Shown piece by piece: positions 9,569 to 18,512 of a stretch of 64,000 nt of DNA. The notes below the pieces were generated by a model. The model saw only the letters and a program-made list of their open reading frames with translations. It was not told the DNA's origin and ran no database searches. Position numbers and translations under genes: made by a program. Source of the DNA: Nakamurella multipartita DSM 44233 (GTDB lineage: Bacteria; Actinomycetota; Actinomycetes; Mycobacteriales; Nakamurellaceae); the NCBI RefSeq assembly GCF_000024365.1, contig NC_013235.1, positions 2,852,001 through 2,916,000 of the forward strand, given 5' to 3'. Position 1 is the stretch's first letter; each line of letters begins with the position of its first letter.

Positions 9569-10240
9569 TCACATCGAAATCGAGCTCAGGCCCTCGATGC
9601 CCTTGCCGATCAGCACCGCGCTCAGAATGAGGATGAGGACCGCCATCATCCCGGCGTTGTTGGCCTGCAACCACACCTTCGCCCGGTCCAGCCAGGGTCG
9701 CATCCGCTGCCCGGCCACCAGGTAGCCGATCACCGGAATCGCCACCGTCAGGGATGCGATCGCGGTGAACACGATCAGCACGACCACCTCGGCGCCGATC
9801 GCCAGCCCGGCCGTCCCGATGGCCAGCCCGGCGGCAACCGCGAGAATGAGATTCTTGGGATTGACCGCGGACAGCAGCATCCCGACGACCAGGGACCGGC
9901 CGAAGGTGAAGTTGTCGATCGCCTTCATCCATTTCGGAGTGTCCCGCTGCTCGCCGCGGCGGCGCCACCGGCCGGCCCCCCGGAGCACCAGCAGAATGCC
10001 GAGGACGATCTTCGTCCACGAGGCCCAGGCCGGTGGCGGGCCGCCGGTGTGCAGGCTGCCGGACAGCCCGATCATGACGACGGTGACCACGACGACGCCG
10101 ATGATCCAGCCGAGCAGGAAGCCCGACCCGTTCGTCGCGGCCCGTGGGGACAGCAGCATGAGGATCGCCGCGATGATCGGCAGGGGCGACAGGGCGATGC
10201 CGACGGCCAGCGGCAGGGTCTGCCCGATGACCGCTCCCAT
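9569..10240 (-). CDS. GAP-family (Sap/SfLAP-like) membrane protein
   Basis: A 223-residue integral membrane protein with about six helices. It starts MGAVIGQTLPLAVGIALSPL and has the conserved SAVNPKNLILAVAAG motif typical of the GAP (peptidoglycolipid exporter-like) family in actinobacteria, distantly related to LysE-type exporters. The start at 10240 overlaps the stop of the P450 gene by one base (TGATG), so translation is probably coupled. The neighbour makes oxidised lipids in known homologues, so export of a lipid product or a membrane role is a reasonable but untested inference. Confidence 0.8.
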   Translation of the reverse strand: MGAVIGQTLPLAVGIALSPLPIIAAILMLLSPRAATNGSGFLLGWIIGVVVVTVVMIGLSGSLHTGGPPPAWASWTKIVLGILLVLRGAGRWRRRGEQRDTPKWMKAIDNFTFGRSLVVGMLLSAVNPKNLILAVAAGLAIGTAGLAIGAEVVVLIVFTAIASLTVAIPVIGYLVAGQRMRPWLDRAKVWLQANNAGMMAVLILILSAVLIGKGIEGLSSISM

Positions 10241-13200
10241 CAGCCGGCGCCCCAGATGTCCTCCAGGAAGCGTTTCTCGGACCGTAGACCGGCGAGCCAG
10301 GTGTCGGCGTCGTCGGCCGACTGCCCGGTCTTGCTCGCGGAGATCTGGGTGAGGGCGGCCCGGACCCCGGGCGCCAGGGTGCGCGCGTTCCCGCAGACGA
10401 AGATCGACGCGCCCTGCCCGATCAGGTCCCAGATCTCGTCCTGGTGGGCCAGCATCTCGTGCTGGGCGTACCGCCGGCCCTCCACGGGCTGCCGGGAGAA
10501 GGCGGTGTAGACCCGCACGTCGGCGGTCTTCTCGGAGTCGGCCAGCTCGTCGGCGTACAGGAACTGATCGGGGTAGCGGCAGCCGAAGAACAGCAGCGAG
10601 GGGGCCACCGGTTCGCCGCGCTCCTTCTGCACGGCCCGCTCCTGGAGGAAGCCGCGGAACGGGGCGAGCCCGGTGCCGGCCGCGATCATGATCATCGGGA
10701 TGGTCGGGTCGGCGGGTGGCCGGAAGGGGATGGTCGGCTCCCGCCGGAAGGCGAAGATGGTGCTGTTGGGTGCCATGGAGGCCAGGTAGTTCGAGCACAC
10801 CCCGGCGAACTCGTGGTCCCGGCCCGCCGCCGGTGCGCGCAGCACACCCGCGGTGATGGTGCATTCCGCCGGGCTGACCAGCGGCGAGGACGAGATCGAG
10901 TAGTAGCGAGGTTGCAGCGCCGGGAGCAGGTCCAGGTAGACCGCGAACGGGATCGCGCAGTCCGGGTAGCGCTCCAGCAGATCCAGCACCGACAGGTTCG
11001 GCCCGGACACCTGCTCGCGGTAGCGGGTGCGGGACTGCTCGTCGTCGCCCAGCAACGCCTGCAGCTCGGCCCGCTGCGCCGGGTCGTCGGTGTACTCGGC
11101 GAGCACCTCGATGTCGGCGCGGGTCGCCGTCGCCTGCAGTTCCACGCAACTGCCCAGGACGCCCAGTAGAGGAGTCTGTTCATCGGTGGGGAGGTGGGTG
11201 TGGGTGCCGCTGTTGGGAATGATCGTCAGGTACATGCCGGCGTCCAGGGCGAACCGGAACATCACCCGGCGGATCAGATCGATGCCGTTGCGCGGCAGCA
11301 CGCCCAGGTGGTCACCCGCCCGGTACTCGACGCCCTCGGGCAACGTCACCTGCAGGTGCCGGGTCGAGCGGGCCCCGGGGCTCGCCGGATCGGTCAGGGT
11401 CAGCTCCCGGTTCTCGGTCACCCGGGCGGCTTGGGCCTCGTACGACAGCACGACCGGGTTCGCCAGCTGCCGGTTCACGATGGTGATCGAGAGCCGGGGG
11501 CCCGCGGCCGCCGGTTCGGCAGCGGTGGCCGGCAGGCCGAGCGCAGTCGCCAAGTCGGCCCACAGACCGGCGTGCCAGGACCGGTACTGGTCGTCGAAGT
11601 CGGCGTGCGCGTCGCCGGCGCCGCGGGGGTGCACCCGCGTCGCGCCGTGCCTTTCCAGCTCGGTGTCCAGCAGCGTGGGCACGGCCTGGTAGGTGGACGC
11701 CCAGTCGGTGTCGCCGCAGCCGAACACGGTGAAGGACAGGCCCGCGAAGGCGTCGGACGGCAGCGAAGGATCGCGCATCCAGGCGACGAAGTCCTCGGCG
11801 TTCTCCGGCGGCATGCCGTTGTAGGACGCGCTCACCACGATCAGCGCGCCGTTGGCGGGCACCTGCCCGACGTGCTCGTCCAGGGGCGCGAGGGTGACGT
11901 CGAAACCGCGCTCGGTGCCCTCCCGGGCCAGTTTGGTGGCGATCCCCTCCGCGGTGCCCAGGTTGGAGCCGAACAGGACGGTCAACGGGGTGCCATGACC
12001 GGCCACCGCCGGCCGCGCGACGGCCGCGGGGGCGGCGGTCGCCGCGGCGGCGGCCGTCTCGCGGTGCACCAGCGCCCGGCCGGGGCGCAGCTTAACCTTG
12101 ATGAAGAACTCGTCGGGCTTGACGGTGAGGGTGGTCTTTGTGTGCAGCTGATAGTTGCGGTGGTCGACGAACTGGAACCGTTGCAACAGCATGCCCAACA
12201 CCAGGGTTGCCTCCTGGAGGGCGAACTGCCGACCGATGCACGACCGCATCCCGGTGCCGAACGGCTTGTAGGCGTTCGGCGGCAGCGCAGCCTTGCGCTC
12301 GGCGGAGAAGTGATCGGGATCGAACTCGTCGGCGCTGTCCCCCCACACCGATCGGTCCCGGTGCAGGCTGGGGATCACCACCGACATGGCGGTGCCGGCC
12401 GGGATGGCGTACTTGCCGCCGAGCAGAGTGTCCTCGAAGGGTGCCCGGGTGAAGATCGGCGCGGTCGGCCACATCCGCAGGGTCTCGTCCAGCACCTGCG
12501 CGACGTAGGTCAGCCGCCGCACCTGGTCGTAGCTCGGTTCGGCGTCGTCGCCCAGGACCTCGTCGACCTCGGCGCGGGCCCGCTCGGCGAACTCGGGATG
12601 CTTTATCAGGTAGTAGATCGCGAAGGACAGCAGCCCGCTGGTGGTCTCGTGCCCGGCGACCAGGAACGTCAGGCACTGGGCGATGATGTTCTCGTCGGGC
12701 AGTCCTTCCCCGTTCTTGTCCCTTCCGGTGAGCATGCGGCCCAGCAGGTCGGTGTTGTCCGCCTGGTCGCCCTGCCGGCGGCGGTCCTCGACCAGGCCCT
12801 GGACCAGGTTCTTCATGAACTCCTGGTCCTCCTGGGTCTGCCGGTTGGCCTTGATCCGGAGCCGCTGCGCGATCTTGGGCTGGGTGGCCCGGCGCTGGGC
12901 CTCGGTCAGCACCCGCACCATCGCCTGCACGAACGGGTGCTGGGTGTCCCGGTAGTAGGAGTTGAAGCGGTAGTCGAACCCGCATAGTGCGATGGTGTCC
13001 AGGGTCAGGCTGGTCATGTCGACCGGGACGTTGACCTCCTCGTCGGGATTGAGCCGCGACCACTTGCCCATCAGCTGCCCGGCGATGTCCAGCATGCGTG
13101 GCATGTACTCCCGCATCGCCTGCTGGCTGAACGGGGCCATCAGGATGTTGTGCGCCCGGTGCCACATCGGATCGGCGGTGTCGCTGGTGAACAGCCCCGA

Positions 13201-13467
13201 ACCGGCCACGCTCTTCTGCAGGGCCTTGAGCCCGGCGCCGATCTTCTTGTCGAACTTCTGGTCGTCGCACATCTGGTCGACCAGATCGGCACCCGAGACC
13301 ATCACTCGCGAGCCGGCCGGAAGGGTCAGCCGATAGATGGGGCCGTACTCCTTGGCCATCGCGATGAAGCCGTCGACGGGGCTGTGCGTGTCGATGTCGA
13401 ACAGGTTGCCCAGCAGCGGAAGACCGCGTGGGCCGGGGAGCTGGTCAAGGGTGATCGGTTCCGTCAT
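10240..13467 (-). CDS. Self-sufficient cytochrome P450 / NADPH-P450 reductase fusion (CYP102, BM3 type)
   Basis: A 1075-residue fusion, the usual length for CYP102. The start at 13467 has GGGGAGAA seven bases upstream. Heme domain about 1-470: AGHETTSG in the I helix, ETLRMWP (ExxR), and FGTGMRSCIGRQFAL with the heme thiolate Cys near 410. Flavodoxin/FMN domain from about 495 (VLFGSNLGTAEGIATKLA). FAD/NADPH reductase from about 655, with YYSISSSP, AAGTGLAPFRGF near 925 and a C-terminal IWGAG holding the Trp that stacks on FAD. Family knowledge: NADPH-driven subterminal hydroxylation of medium and long fatty acids. No Bm3R1-like repressor is adjacent; a tandem repeat lies in the upstream region (13588-13636). 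It is coupled to the GAP-family gene. Confidence 0.95.
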   Translation of the reverse strand: MTEPITLDQLPGPRGLPLLGNLFDIDTHSPVDGFIAMAKEYGPIYRLTLPAGSRVMVSGADLVDQMCDDQKFDKKIGAGLKALQKSVAGSGLFTSDTADPMWHRAHNILMAPFSQQAMREYMPRMLDIAGQLMGKWSRLNPDEEVNVPVDMTSLTLDTIALCGFDYRFNSYYRDTQHPFVQAMVRVLTEAQRRATQPKIAQRLRIKANRQTQEDQEFMKNLVQGLVEDRRRQGDQADNTDLLGRMLTGRDKNGEGLPDENIIAQCLTFLVAGHETTSGLLSFAIYYLIKHPEFAERARAEVDEVLGDDAEPSYDQVRRLTYVAQVLDETLRMWPTAPIFTRAPFEDTLLGGKYAIPAGTAMSVVIPSLHRDRSVWGDSADEFDPDHFSAERKAALPPNAYKPFGTGMRSCIGRQFALQEATLVLGMLLQRFQFVDHRNYQLHTKTTLTVKPDEFFIKVKLRPGRALVHRETAAAAATAAPAAVARPAVAGHGTPLTVLFGSNLGTAEGIATKLAREGTERGFDVTLAPLDEHVGQVPANGALIVVSASYNGMPPENAEDFVAWMRDPSLPSDAFAGLSFTVFGCGDTDWASTYQAVPTLLDTELERHGATRVHPRGAGDAHADFDDQYRSWHAGLWADLATALGLPATAAEPAAAGPRLSITIVNRQLANPVVLSYEAQAARVTENRELTLTDPASPGARSTRHLQVTLPEGVEYRAGDHLGVLPRNGIDLIRRVMFRFALDAGMYLTIIPNSGTHTHLPTDEQTPLLGVLGSCVELQATATRADIEVLAEYTDDPAQRAELQALLGDDEQSRTRYREQVSGPNLSVLDLLERYPDCAIPFAVYLDLLPALQPRYYSISSSPLVSPAECTITAGVLRAPAAGRDHEFAGVCSNYLASMAPNSTIFAFRREPTIPFRPPADPTIPMIMIAAGTGLAPFRGFLQERAVQKERGEPVAPSLLFFGCRYPDQFLYADELADSEKTADVRVYTAFSRQPVEGRRYAQHEMLAHQDEIWDLIGQGASIFVCGNARTLAPGVRAALTQISASKTGQSADDADTWLAGLRSEKRFLEDIWGAG

Positions 13468-13587
13468 TACTGGTTCTCCCCACGATCGTGACGGACAGGC
13501 GTCCGCGGTGGCGTGCACGCTGGACGCGGCCGGCGTCCATCGTGGCGCGCGCCCAAGCCCGGCAAACCTGACGATTTCCTGACAATT

Positions 13588-13636
13588 CTGTCGTGAGTTG
13601 ACCACTGAGCGTCTGTCGTGAGTTGACCACTGAGCG
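13588..13636. repeat. Two tandem 24-bp repeats in the P450/antiporter intergenic region
   Basis: Two exact copies of a 24-bp unit containing GTGAGTTGACCACTGAG at 13588-13611 and 13613-13636, one base apart, so the period is 25 bp. They lie 120 bp upstream of the P450 start and about 90 bp upstream of the antiporter start, in the only gap between these divergent genes. They could be operator sites for a regulator binding successive helical turns, or the residual terminal repeats of a lost IS21-type element, which carries multiple repeats of this size at its ends. Confidence 0.75.
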
Positions 13637-13723
13637 CAATCGCAGAGCCCGCAATGACACGGAAAGTGATTCCTCTGGCCGGACGCGACCCCGGACGACA
13701 AGGCGCCGACCCGCACCACCACC

Positions 13724-14926
13724 ATGGCGGGCATGGACGCTCTGTTGCTGGTCTTCGCGGTGACCCTGCTCGTCGCCGTGCTGGTGTCCGACCTCGCGCA
13801 ACGGACCATCCTGTCCACCGCGGTCCTGTTCCTGCTGGTCGGCATCGTGTGCGGGGACGGCGTGCTCGGGCTGGTACCGCTGACCCCGGACAGTCCGATC
13901 GTGGCGACACTGGCCCAGCAGGCCCTGTTCTGGGTGCTGTTCACCGATGGGATGCGGGTCGGCTGGTCCGACCTGCGCGCCGCCTGGCGGCTCCCGGGAC
14001 GGGCCCTGCTGCTCGGCCTGCCGCTCACGGTGGCCCTGACCGCGGCGCTGGCCGCCTGGCTGGTCGGCCTGTCCTGGCCCGAGGCACTGCTGATCGGCGC
14101 GGTGCTGGCCCCCACGGACCCGGTGTTCGCCGCGGCCCTGGTCGGCAACGAGCGGGTGCCAGGACGGCTGCGCCAGCTGCTGAACGTCGAGTCCGGCATC
14201 AACGACGGCCTGGCCCTGCCGCTCGTGCTGATCTTCCTGGCGATGTCCGGCGACGCGGATGCCCAGCCGGCGAGCGGGACCCTGCTGGCCGAGTTGGTCG
14301 GCGGGGTGGCGATCGGCGTCTTCGTGCCCTACCTGGCCGTGCGCCTGGAGGGCAGCCGGCTGTTCTCGGCATCGGCGCGGTACCAGCCGCTCACCGCGAT
14401 CGCCATCGGTCTGTTGATCCTGGGGATCTGCCTGGCGACCGAGGCCAATCTGTACCTGGCCGCGTTCAGCGCCGGCATCACCATCGCCAGCTGCGGCCCC
14501 CATCAACGGGAATCGTTCGAGCCGATCGGCGAGCTGATCGCCGAACTGCTCAAGCTGGCCGCCTTGCTGGTCTTCGGCGCCCTCATCTCGCCCGCCTTCC
14601 TGGCGGAGATCCCCTTCGGCGGGTGGATCTTCGCGGCGCTGGCGATCATCCTCGCGCGACCGGCGGCGCTGGCGGTCTCCTTTCTCGGTTCGTCCCTGAC
14701 CAGGAGGGAACGGTGGACCGCGTTCTGGTTCGGGCCCAAGGGGTTCGCCGCGGTGGTCTACGGGTTGCTCGTGCTGCAATCCGGTATCCCCGCGGCGGAC
14801 ACCATCTTCCATCTGGTCGCCCTGACGATCACCCTGTCGATTGTGGCCCACTCCTCCACGGACGTGATCATCGCCCGCCGGTTCGAGGAACCGGAAAGCA
14901 GCCGCCCCACCGCCGACGACGGCTGA
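13724..14926 (+). CDS. Sodium/proton antiporter, CPA1 family
   Basis: A 400-residue membrane protein with 11-12 predicted helices, read divergently from the P450. It contains ALLIGAVLAPTDPVFAAALV and VESGINDGLALPLVLIF, the transport-core motifs of CPA1/NhaP exchangers (the TDP and the Asn-Asp pair that bind the cation). ATG at 13724 and ATG at 13733 are both possible; neither has a strong ribosome site. The expected role is Na+ or K+ extrusion against H+. The C-terminus is short and lacks a regulatory TrkA-type domain. Confidence 0.85.
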   Translation: MAGMDALLLVFAVTLLVAVLVSDLAQRTILSTAVLFLLVGIVCGDGVLGLVPLTPDSPIVATLAQQALFWVLFTDGMRVGWSDLRAAWRLPGRALLLGLPLTVALTAALAAWLVGLSWPEALLIGAVLAPTDPVFAAALVGNERVPGRLRQLLNVESGINDGLALPLVLIFLAMSGDADAQPASGTLLAELVGGVAIGVFVPYLAVRLEGSRLFSASARYQPLTAIAIGLLILGICLATEANLYLAAFSAGITIASCGPHQRESFEPIGELIAELLKLAALLVFGALISPAFLAEIPFGGWIFAALAIILARPAALAVSFLGSSLTRRERWTAFWFGPKGFAAVVYGLLVLQSGIPAADTIFHLVALTITLSIVAHSSTDVIIARRFEEPESSRPTADDG

Positions 14927-14989
14927 GCCCCGGGCGGCCGTGCGTTGCCGGACCAGAAGCAGGACCGCCGCGCCGGGCAGTCACCCGGT

Positions 14990-15740
14990 GCGGTTTCGCC
15001 TGGCACAGCCCGGTGTGGCGGCACTGGCTGGTCGGGCTGTCCCGCCACCGCACGCTGATCCGGTACGACGAACGAGGCTGCTGACTGTCCGATCGGGACG
15101 TGCCGGAACCCTCGTTCGAGGACTGGGTCACCGACCTGGAAACCGTCGTGGACGCGATCGGGCTGGACGATTTCGATCTGTTGGGCATCTCGCAGGGTGG
15201 GGCCTTCGCCGTCGCCTACGCGGCCCGGCACCCCGCGCGGGTCCGGACCTGGTGCTCTACGGAGCGTCCGCCCAGAGCCGGCTGGTCCGAGCCGTCACCG
15301 AGCAGGACCGCGACCGGCACCGGTTGCAGGTTGACCTGGCCCGGCTGGGTTGGGGGAGCGACGACCCCGCGATCCGGCAGGTGTTCACGTCCCAGTTCAT
15401 GCCCGGCGGGTCGAAGGAATTGTGGCAGGCGTTCAACGAACTGCAACGGGCGAGCACCTCGGCGGAGAACGCGGCCAGGGTGCTCGACGCCTGCGGGTCC
15501 ATCGACGTGATGGACCAGGCCCGCCGGGTGCGGGCCCGCACGCTGGTCATGCACGCCCGGGGCGATCAGCGGCCGCCATTCGAACAGGGCCGGCTGCTTG
15601 CGTCGCTGATCCCCGACAGCCGGTTCGTGTCCCTGGACAGCGACAACCACATCCTCCTGGACGGCGAAGCCGCCTAGAGCGCCTTCCTGGCCGAGTTCGA
15701 GTCGTTCCTGGGCGGGATCGACCGGCCCGCCCGGCCCTGA
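14990..15740 (+). pseudogene. Alpha/beta-fold hydrolase, three lesions
   Basis: Reads as a hydrolase from HSPVWRHWLVGLSRHRTLIR to FLAEFESFLGG. Lesions: TGA at 15082-15084 inside ERGCxLSD (GGA to TGA would restore Gly), a frameshift near 15240 after AARHPARVR, and TAG at 15675-15677 in DGEAAxSAF (TGG to TAG). The nucleophile elbow LGISQGG is intact, as is the C-terminal HILLDGE. The start codon and first beta strand are not evident, so the 5' end is also lost. Its closest relatives are stand-alone hydrolases or hydrolase domains of regulators. Dead gene. Confidence 0.8.
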
Positions 15741-15751
15741 TCCGGCGGCGA

Positions 15752-16075
15752 TCAGCCAAGGAGGGCAACGGCTCCGCCGGCGACGAGAAAGCCGACGGCT
15801 CCGGCCACCAGGGACCGGGTCATCGATCTCCCGCGGACGGCGACCACCGCGCAGGTCACCACCGCGACCAGTTGGGGCACCCGGTGACCGCCTCCGGCCG
15901 TCGCGGGTGGCGTCAGCGCGGACACCAGCAGTGCGGCCATACCGCCGATCCCGGCGTACCGGAGGATGAGTTGGGTCCGCTCACCCAGCCGCATTCGGCC
16001 CGCGATCAGCAGCGGCGTGACCCGCAGGGCATAACTGCCGATCCCGACCAGAGCGATGGCGATCCAGGTGCTCAT
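15752..16075 (-). CDS. azlD: AzlD-family branched-chain amino acid exporter subunit
   Basis: A 107-residue protein with four helices (MSTWIAIALVGIGSYALRVT, then GIGGMAALLVSAL). This is the small subunit of AzlCD, which exports branched-chain amino acids and analogues. The start at 16075 overlaps the stop of the azlC remnant (ATGA at 16075-16072), preserving the operon layout. With azlC broken the exporter is presumably inactive, although this gene is intact. Confidence 0.8.
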   Translation of the reverse strand: MSTWIAIALVGIGSYALRVTPLLIAGRMRLGERTQLILRYAGIGGMAALLVSALTPPATAGGGHRVPQLVAVVTCAVVAVRGRSMTRSLVAGAVGFLVAGGAVALLG

Positions 16076-16420
16076 CGCGATCGCCCCGCGGTCAGGCCGC
16101 CGGCCAGTGCAGAGGCACCCATCGCCCCGAGCACGCCGGTCCCGGCGGGCCACGAGGCCGACGCGAAGCTCACGGTCACGGCCGCCGCCACCGCCACGAA
16201 GCCGCTGCCGGTCCGCAGCTGCGGGGCCACGACGGCGGCCAGGCCGAGCGGGACCGCCGCGGCCAGGACGGTCGACCCGCTGTCGATCGAGCCGACCGCC
16301 ACGCCCGCAGTGATCGCCAGGAGCCAACCCGGCGGTCAGTGTGACGGCGGCGCCCACGAAGTGCCGTCGCCGGTCGAGCAGGGTCCCCGGCTTCCCGCTC
16401 CGGTCGCGGTCCCGAGCCCG
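16072..16420 (-). pseudogene. azlC: azlC remnant: C-terminal part only, frameshifted
   Basis: Only the C-terminal helices remain. LLDRRRHFVGAAVTLTAG is in one frame; after a shift near 16315-16330 the frame continues as AVGSIDSGSTVLAAAVPLGL and AVAAAVTVSFASASWPAG to the stop at 16072. AzlC is usually about 230 residues; around half is missing at the 5' end. The sequence between here and the TetR start shows no N-terminal AzlC region. Confidence 0.65.
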
Positions 16421-16501
16421 ATGCACGGGCCGGGGAAGGGATCCAGGAAGGCCACCCGCACTGACCACGTGGACGAAGAACTGGACAAATCTCACCAAAA
16501 G

Positions 16502-16539
16502 CTGCACAGATGTGCTATAGTCTGCACATGCGTGCAGTC
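16502..16539 (+). promoter_or_regulatory. Probable leaderless TetR promoter with two palindromic operators
   Basis: TATAGT at 16516-16521 ends six bases before the ATG at 16528, so transcription would start at or next to the start codon; no ribosome site is present. GCACA-GA-TGTGC (16504-16515) and TGCAC-ATGC-GTGCA (16523-16536) are inverted repeats flanking the -10 box. They fit autorepression by the TetR protein (inference). No convincing -35 box at normal spacing was found. Confidence 0.55.
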
Positions 16540-17154
16540 GCGGATCTGACCGGAGCGGCACTGATCCGGGAAAGTGCGATGCGGCTGACCGCCGACCGGG
16601 GCTGGGCGGCGGTGTCGATCCGGGACATCGCCGCGGACGCCGGCGTGTCGTCGTCGCTGGTGGTGCACCACTTCGGGACCAAGGCCCGGCTCCGGGAGGC
16701 GGTCGACGCCCGGGTGACCGAGGTCCTGGCCGACCTGCTCGGGCGGATGGGCGACTCGGACGCCCTGTCCGGGGAGTACATGTCGATTGCTGCCGCGTTC
16801 CACGACCAGGTCGGCGCCGACGGGGTGCTGCTGTCCTACCTGCGGCGGCTGCTGATCGACGGCGGTCCCGCGGCGACCGCGCTGTTCGGTTCACTGTACG
16901 ACATGACACTGGCCAGCCTGGCCGGGCTGGAGTCGGCCGGGGTCGTGCGGCCGACCGCCGACCCGCCTGCTCGAGCGGCCTTCCTGCTGGTCAACGACCT
17001 TGCGGTGGTGCTGCTCCGTGGCGAGGTGTCCCGGGTGCTCGGAGTCGATCCGCTGAGCCGGGCGGGGCTGCAGCGCTGGGGGAACACCGTGATGGAGATC
17101 TACCGGGGCGGTGCTTTCACCATCGCCGACGACGCCGGACGGGGGACCGGGTGA
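16528..17154 (+). CDS. TetR/AcrR-family transcriptional regulator
   Basis: A 208-residue protein. The N-terminal HTH reads LTADRGWAAVSIRDIAADAG followed by VSSSLVVHHFGTKARLREAV, a textbook TetR recognition helix region. The C-terminal helical ligand domain is of ordinary length. I chose ATG 16528 because the promoter -10 box lies immediately upstream; an ORF start at 16510 would place codons inside the operator. Candidate targets are itself, the azlCD remnant on the other strand, and the ABC exporter genes 400 bp downstream on the same strand, which TetR proteins often control. Confidence 0.85.
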   Translation: MRAVADLTGAALIRESAMRLTADRGWAAVSIRDIAADAGVSSSLVVHHFGTKARLREAVDARVTEVLADLLGRMGDSDALSGEYMSIAAAFHDQVGADGVLLSYLRRLLIDGGPAATALFGSLYDMTLASLAGLESAGVVRPTADPPARAAFLLVNDLAVVLLRGEVSRVLGVDPLSRAGLQRWGNTVMEIYRGGAFTIADDAGRGTG

Positions 17155-17558
17155 AGCATCGGCTGAGATGTCGGCGCCGGCCGGGTCCGGATGAACCGAC
17201 CGGTTCGGCCCGACCGAGCGGTGACCACGCCACCGACCCGGGGTCCGACGAAACCGCCTGCGGCCGGCCGTCGCGGGGCGGACCCAGCGGCGGCCTGAGG
17301 CCGGCCGTCGGACAGGCCTTCTGACGCCGAGGAAGGCCGCGCCCGCCGTGCCGGTGCCGCGTTTGCGCAGGCAAGCGGGGATCCGGGCATCCGGCCGACC
17401 CGTCGCGACGACCGCGTCCCCCCGTTCCATCGAGTACCCGAATCGCCTTGTCGCCCGCGTCCCGGTCACCGTCCCGGACCCGGCCGCCGGGCCGCACCAC
17501 CACCCTCTCGATCAACCTGCCGGGCGCGTCGAGCGCGCCGGCGAAGGGAGCACCACCG
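17155..17558. other. Intergenic region upstream of the ABC exporter
   Basis: About 400 bases with no supportable gene. It is GC-rich with short GGCCGGCC-type inverted segments around 17268-17310 but no clear terminator with a T tract. GAAGGGAG at 17542-17549 is the ribosome site of the next gene. Confidence 0.5.
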
Positions 17559-18512
17559 GTGAGCACAACCCGATCCGTCATCCGCGCCGAGGGACTGATC
17601 AAGGCCTTCGGCTCCGTCCGTGCCCTCGACGGGCTCGATCTCGAGGTCACGCGCGGCGAGGTTCACGGCTTCCTCGGCCCGAATGGTGCCGGCAAGTCGA
17701 CGACGATCCGGATCATCCTCGGCCTCATCCGGGCCGGCGGGGGCCGGGTCGAACTGTTCGGCGGCGACCCGTGGCGCGACGCGGCCACCCTGCACGCCCG
17801 GCTCGCCTACGTCGCCGGCGACGTCGCCCTCTGGCCCGGGCTGACCGGCGGGCAGTGCCTCGACGTCCTCGGGGCGACCCAGGGCGGGCTCGACGAGACC
17901 CGGCGCGCCGCCCTCATCGAGCGATTCGAGGTGGACCCGACGAAACGGGTCCGCGATTACTCCAAGGGCAACCGGCAGAAGGTCGCCCTCATCGCCGCCC
18001 TCGCCGCCGACGTGGACCTGCTCGTTCTCGACGAGCCCACCTCCGGGCTGGACCCGTTGATGGAGCAGGCCTTCCAGGACGTCGTGCGCGAGCGGCGCGC
18101 CGACGGCTGCACCGTCCTGTTGTCCAGCCACATCCTCGGTGAGGTGGAGGCCCTCGCCGATCGGGTGAGCATCATCCGCCGCGGCCGGACCGTGACCACC
18201 GGAACCCTCGCCGACCTGCGCCGGCACACCCGCACGCACGTGCACGCGGTCACCGTCGGCGCTCCCGGCGGCCTTGCCGAGGTCCCGGGCGTAGGGGACT
18301 ATATCAGCGAGCGGGTCGACGGGCACATCGACAGCCGGTTCACCATCGATCCGGCGCACCTGGACGCCGCCGTCGGCCGGCTGCACGCCGCCCGGATCCA
18401 CACCCTCACGGCCACCCCGCCGAGCCTGGACGCGCTGTTCCTGCGCAACTACGAGGGTCAGGCCGCCCTGGATGCCGCCGAGCTGGGCGAGCCGGAACAG
18501 GCCCGTCGATGA
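17559..18512 (+). CDS. ABC transporter ATP-binding protein (ABC-2 exporter type)
   Basis: A 317-residue protein. The GTG at 17559 (VSTTRSVIRAEGLIKAFGSV) is preferred because GAAGGGAG sits nine bases upstream. Walker A is GPNGAGKST, the signature loop is YSKGNRQKVALIAAL (a YSKGN variant typical of drug and antibiotic exporters), Walker B LLVLDEPTSGLDP, and the switch His is in LLSSHILGEVE. A C-terminal extension of about 90 residues matches the DrrA-like domain. The stop overlaps the start of the permease (ATGA). Likely exports a hydrophobic compound; substrate unknown. Confidence 0.9.
   Translation: MSTTRSVIRAEGLIKAFGSVRALDGLDLEVTRGEVHGFLGPNGAGKSTTIRIILGLIRAGGGRVELFGGDPWRDAATLHARLAYVAGDVALWPGLTGGQCLDVLGATQGGLDETRRAALIERFEVDPTKRVRDYSKGNRQKVALIAALAADVDLLVLDEPTSGLDPLMEQAFQDVVRERRADGCTVLLSSHILGEVEALADRVSIIRRGRTVTTGTLADLRRHTRTHVHAVTVGAPGGLAEVPGVGDYISERVDGHIDSRFTIDPAHLDAAVGRLHAARIHTLTATPPSLDALFLRNYEGQAALDAAELGEPEQARR

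Noticed and set aside
13468..14202. Extension of the P450 frame upstream to 14202
   Set aside because: It lies antisense to the antiporter gene and is low-complexity; the GGGGAGAA site fixes the start at 13467.
16075..16909. Extension of the azlD frame upstream to 16909
   Set aside because: It runs antisense through the TetR gene and out of frame with the azlC remnant; the ATGA overlap fixes the azlD start.
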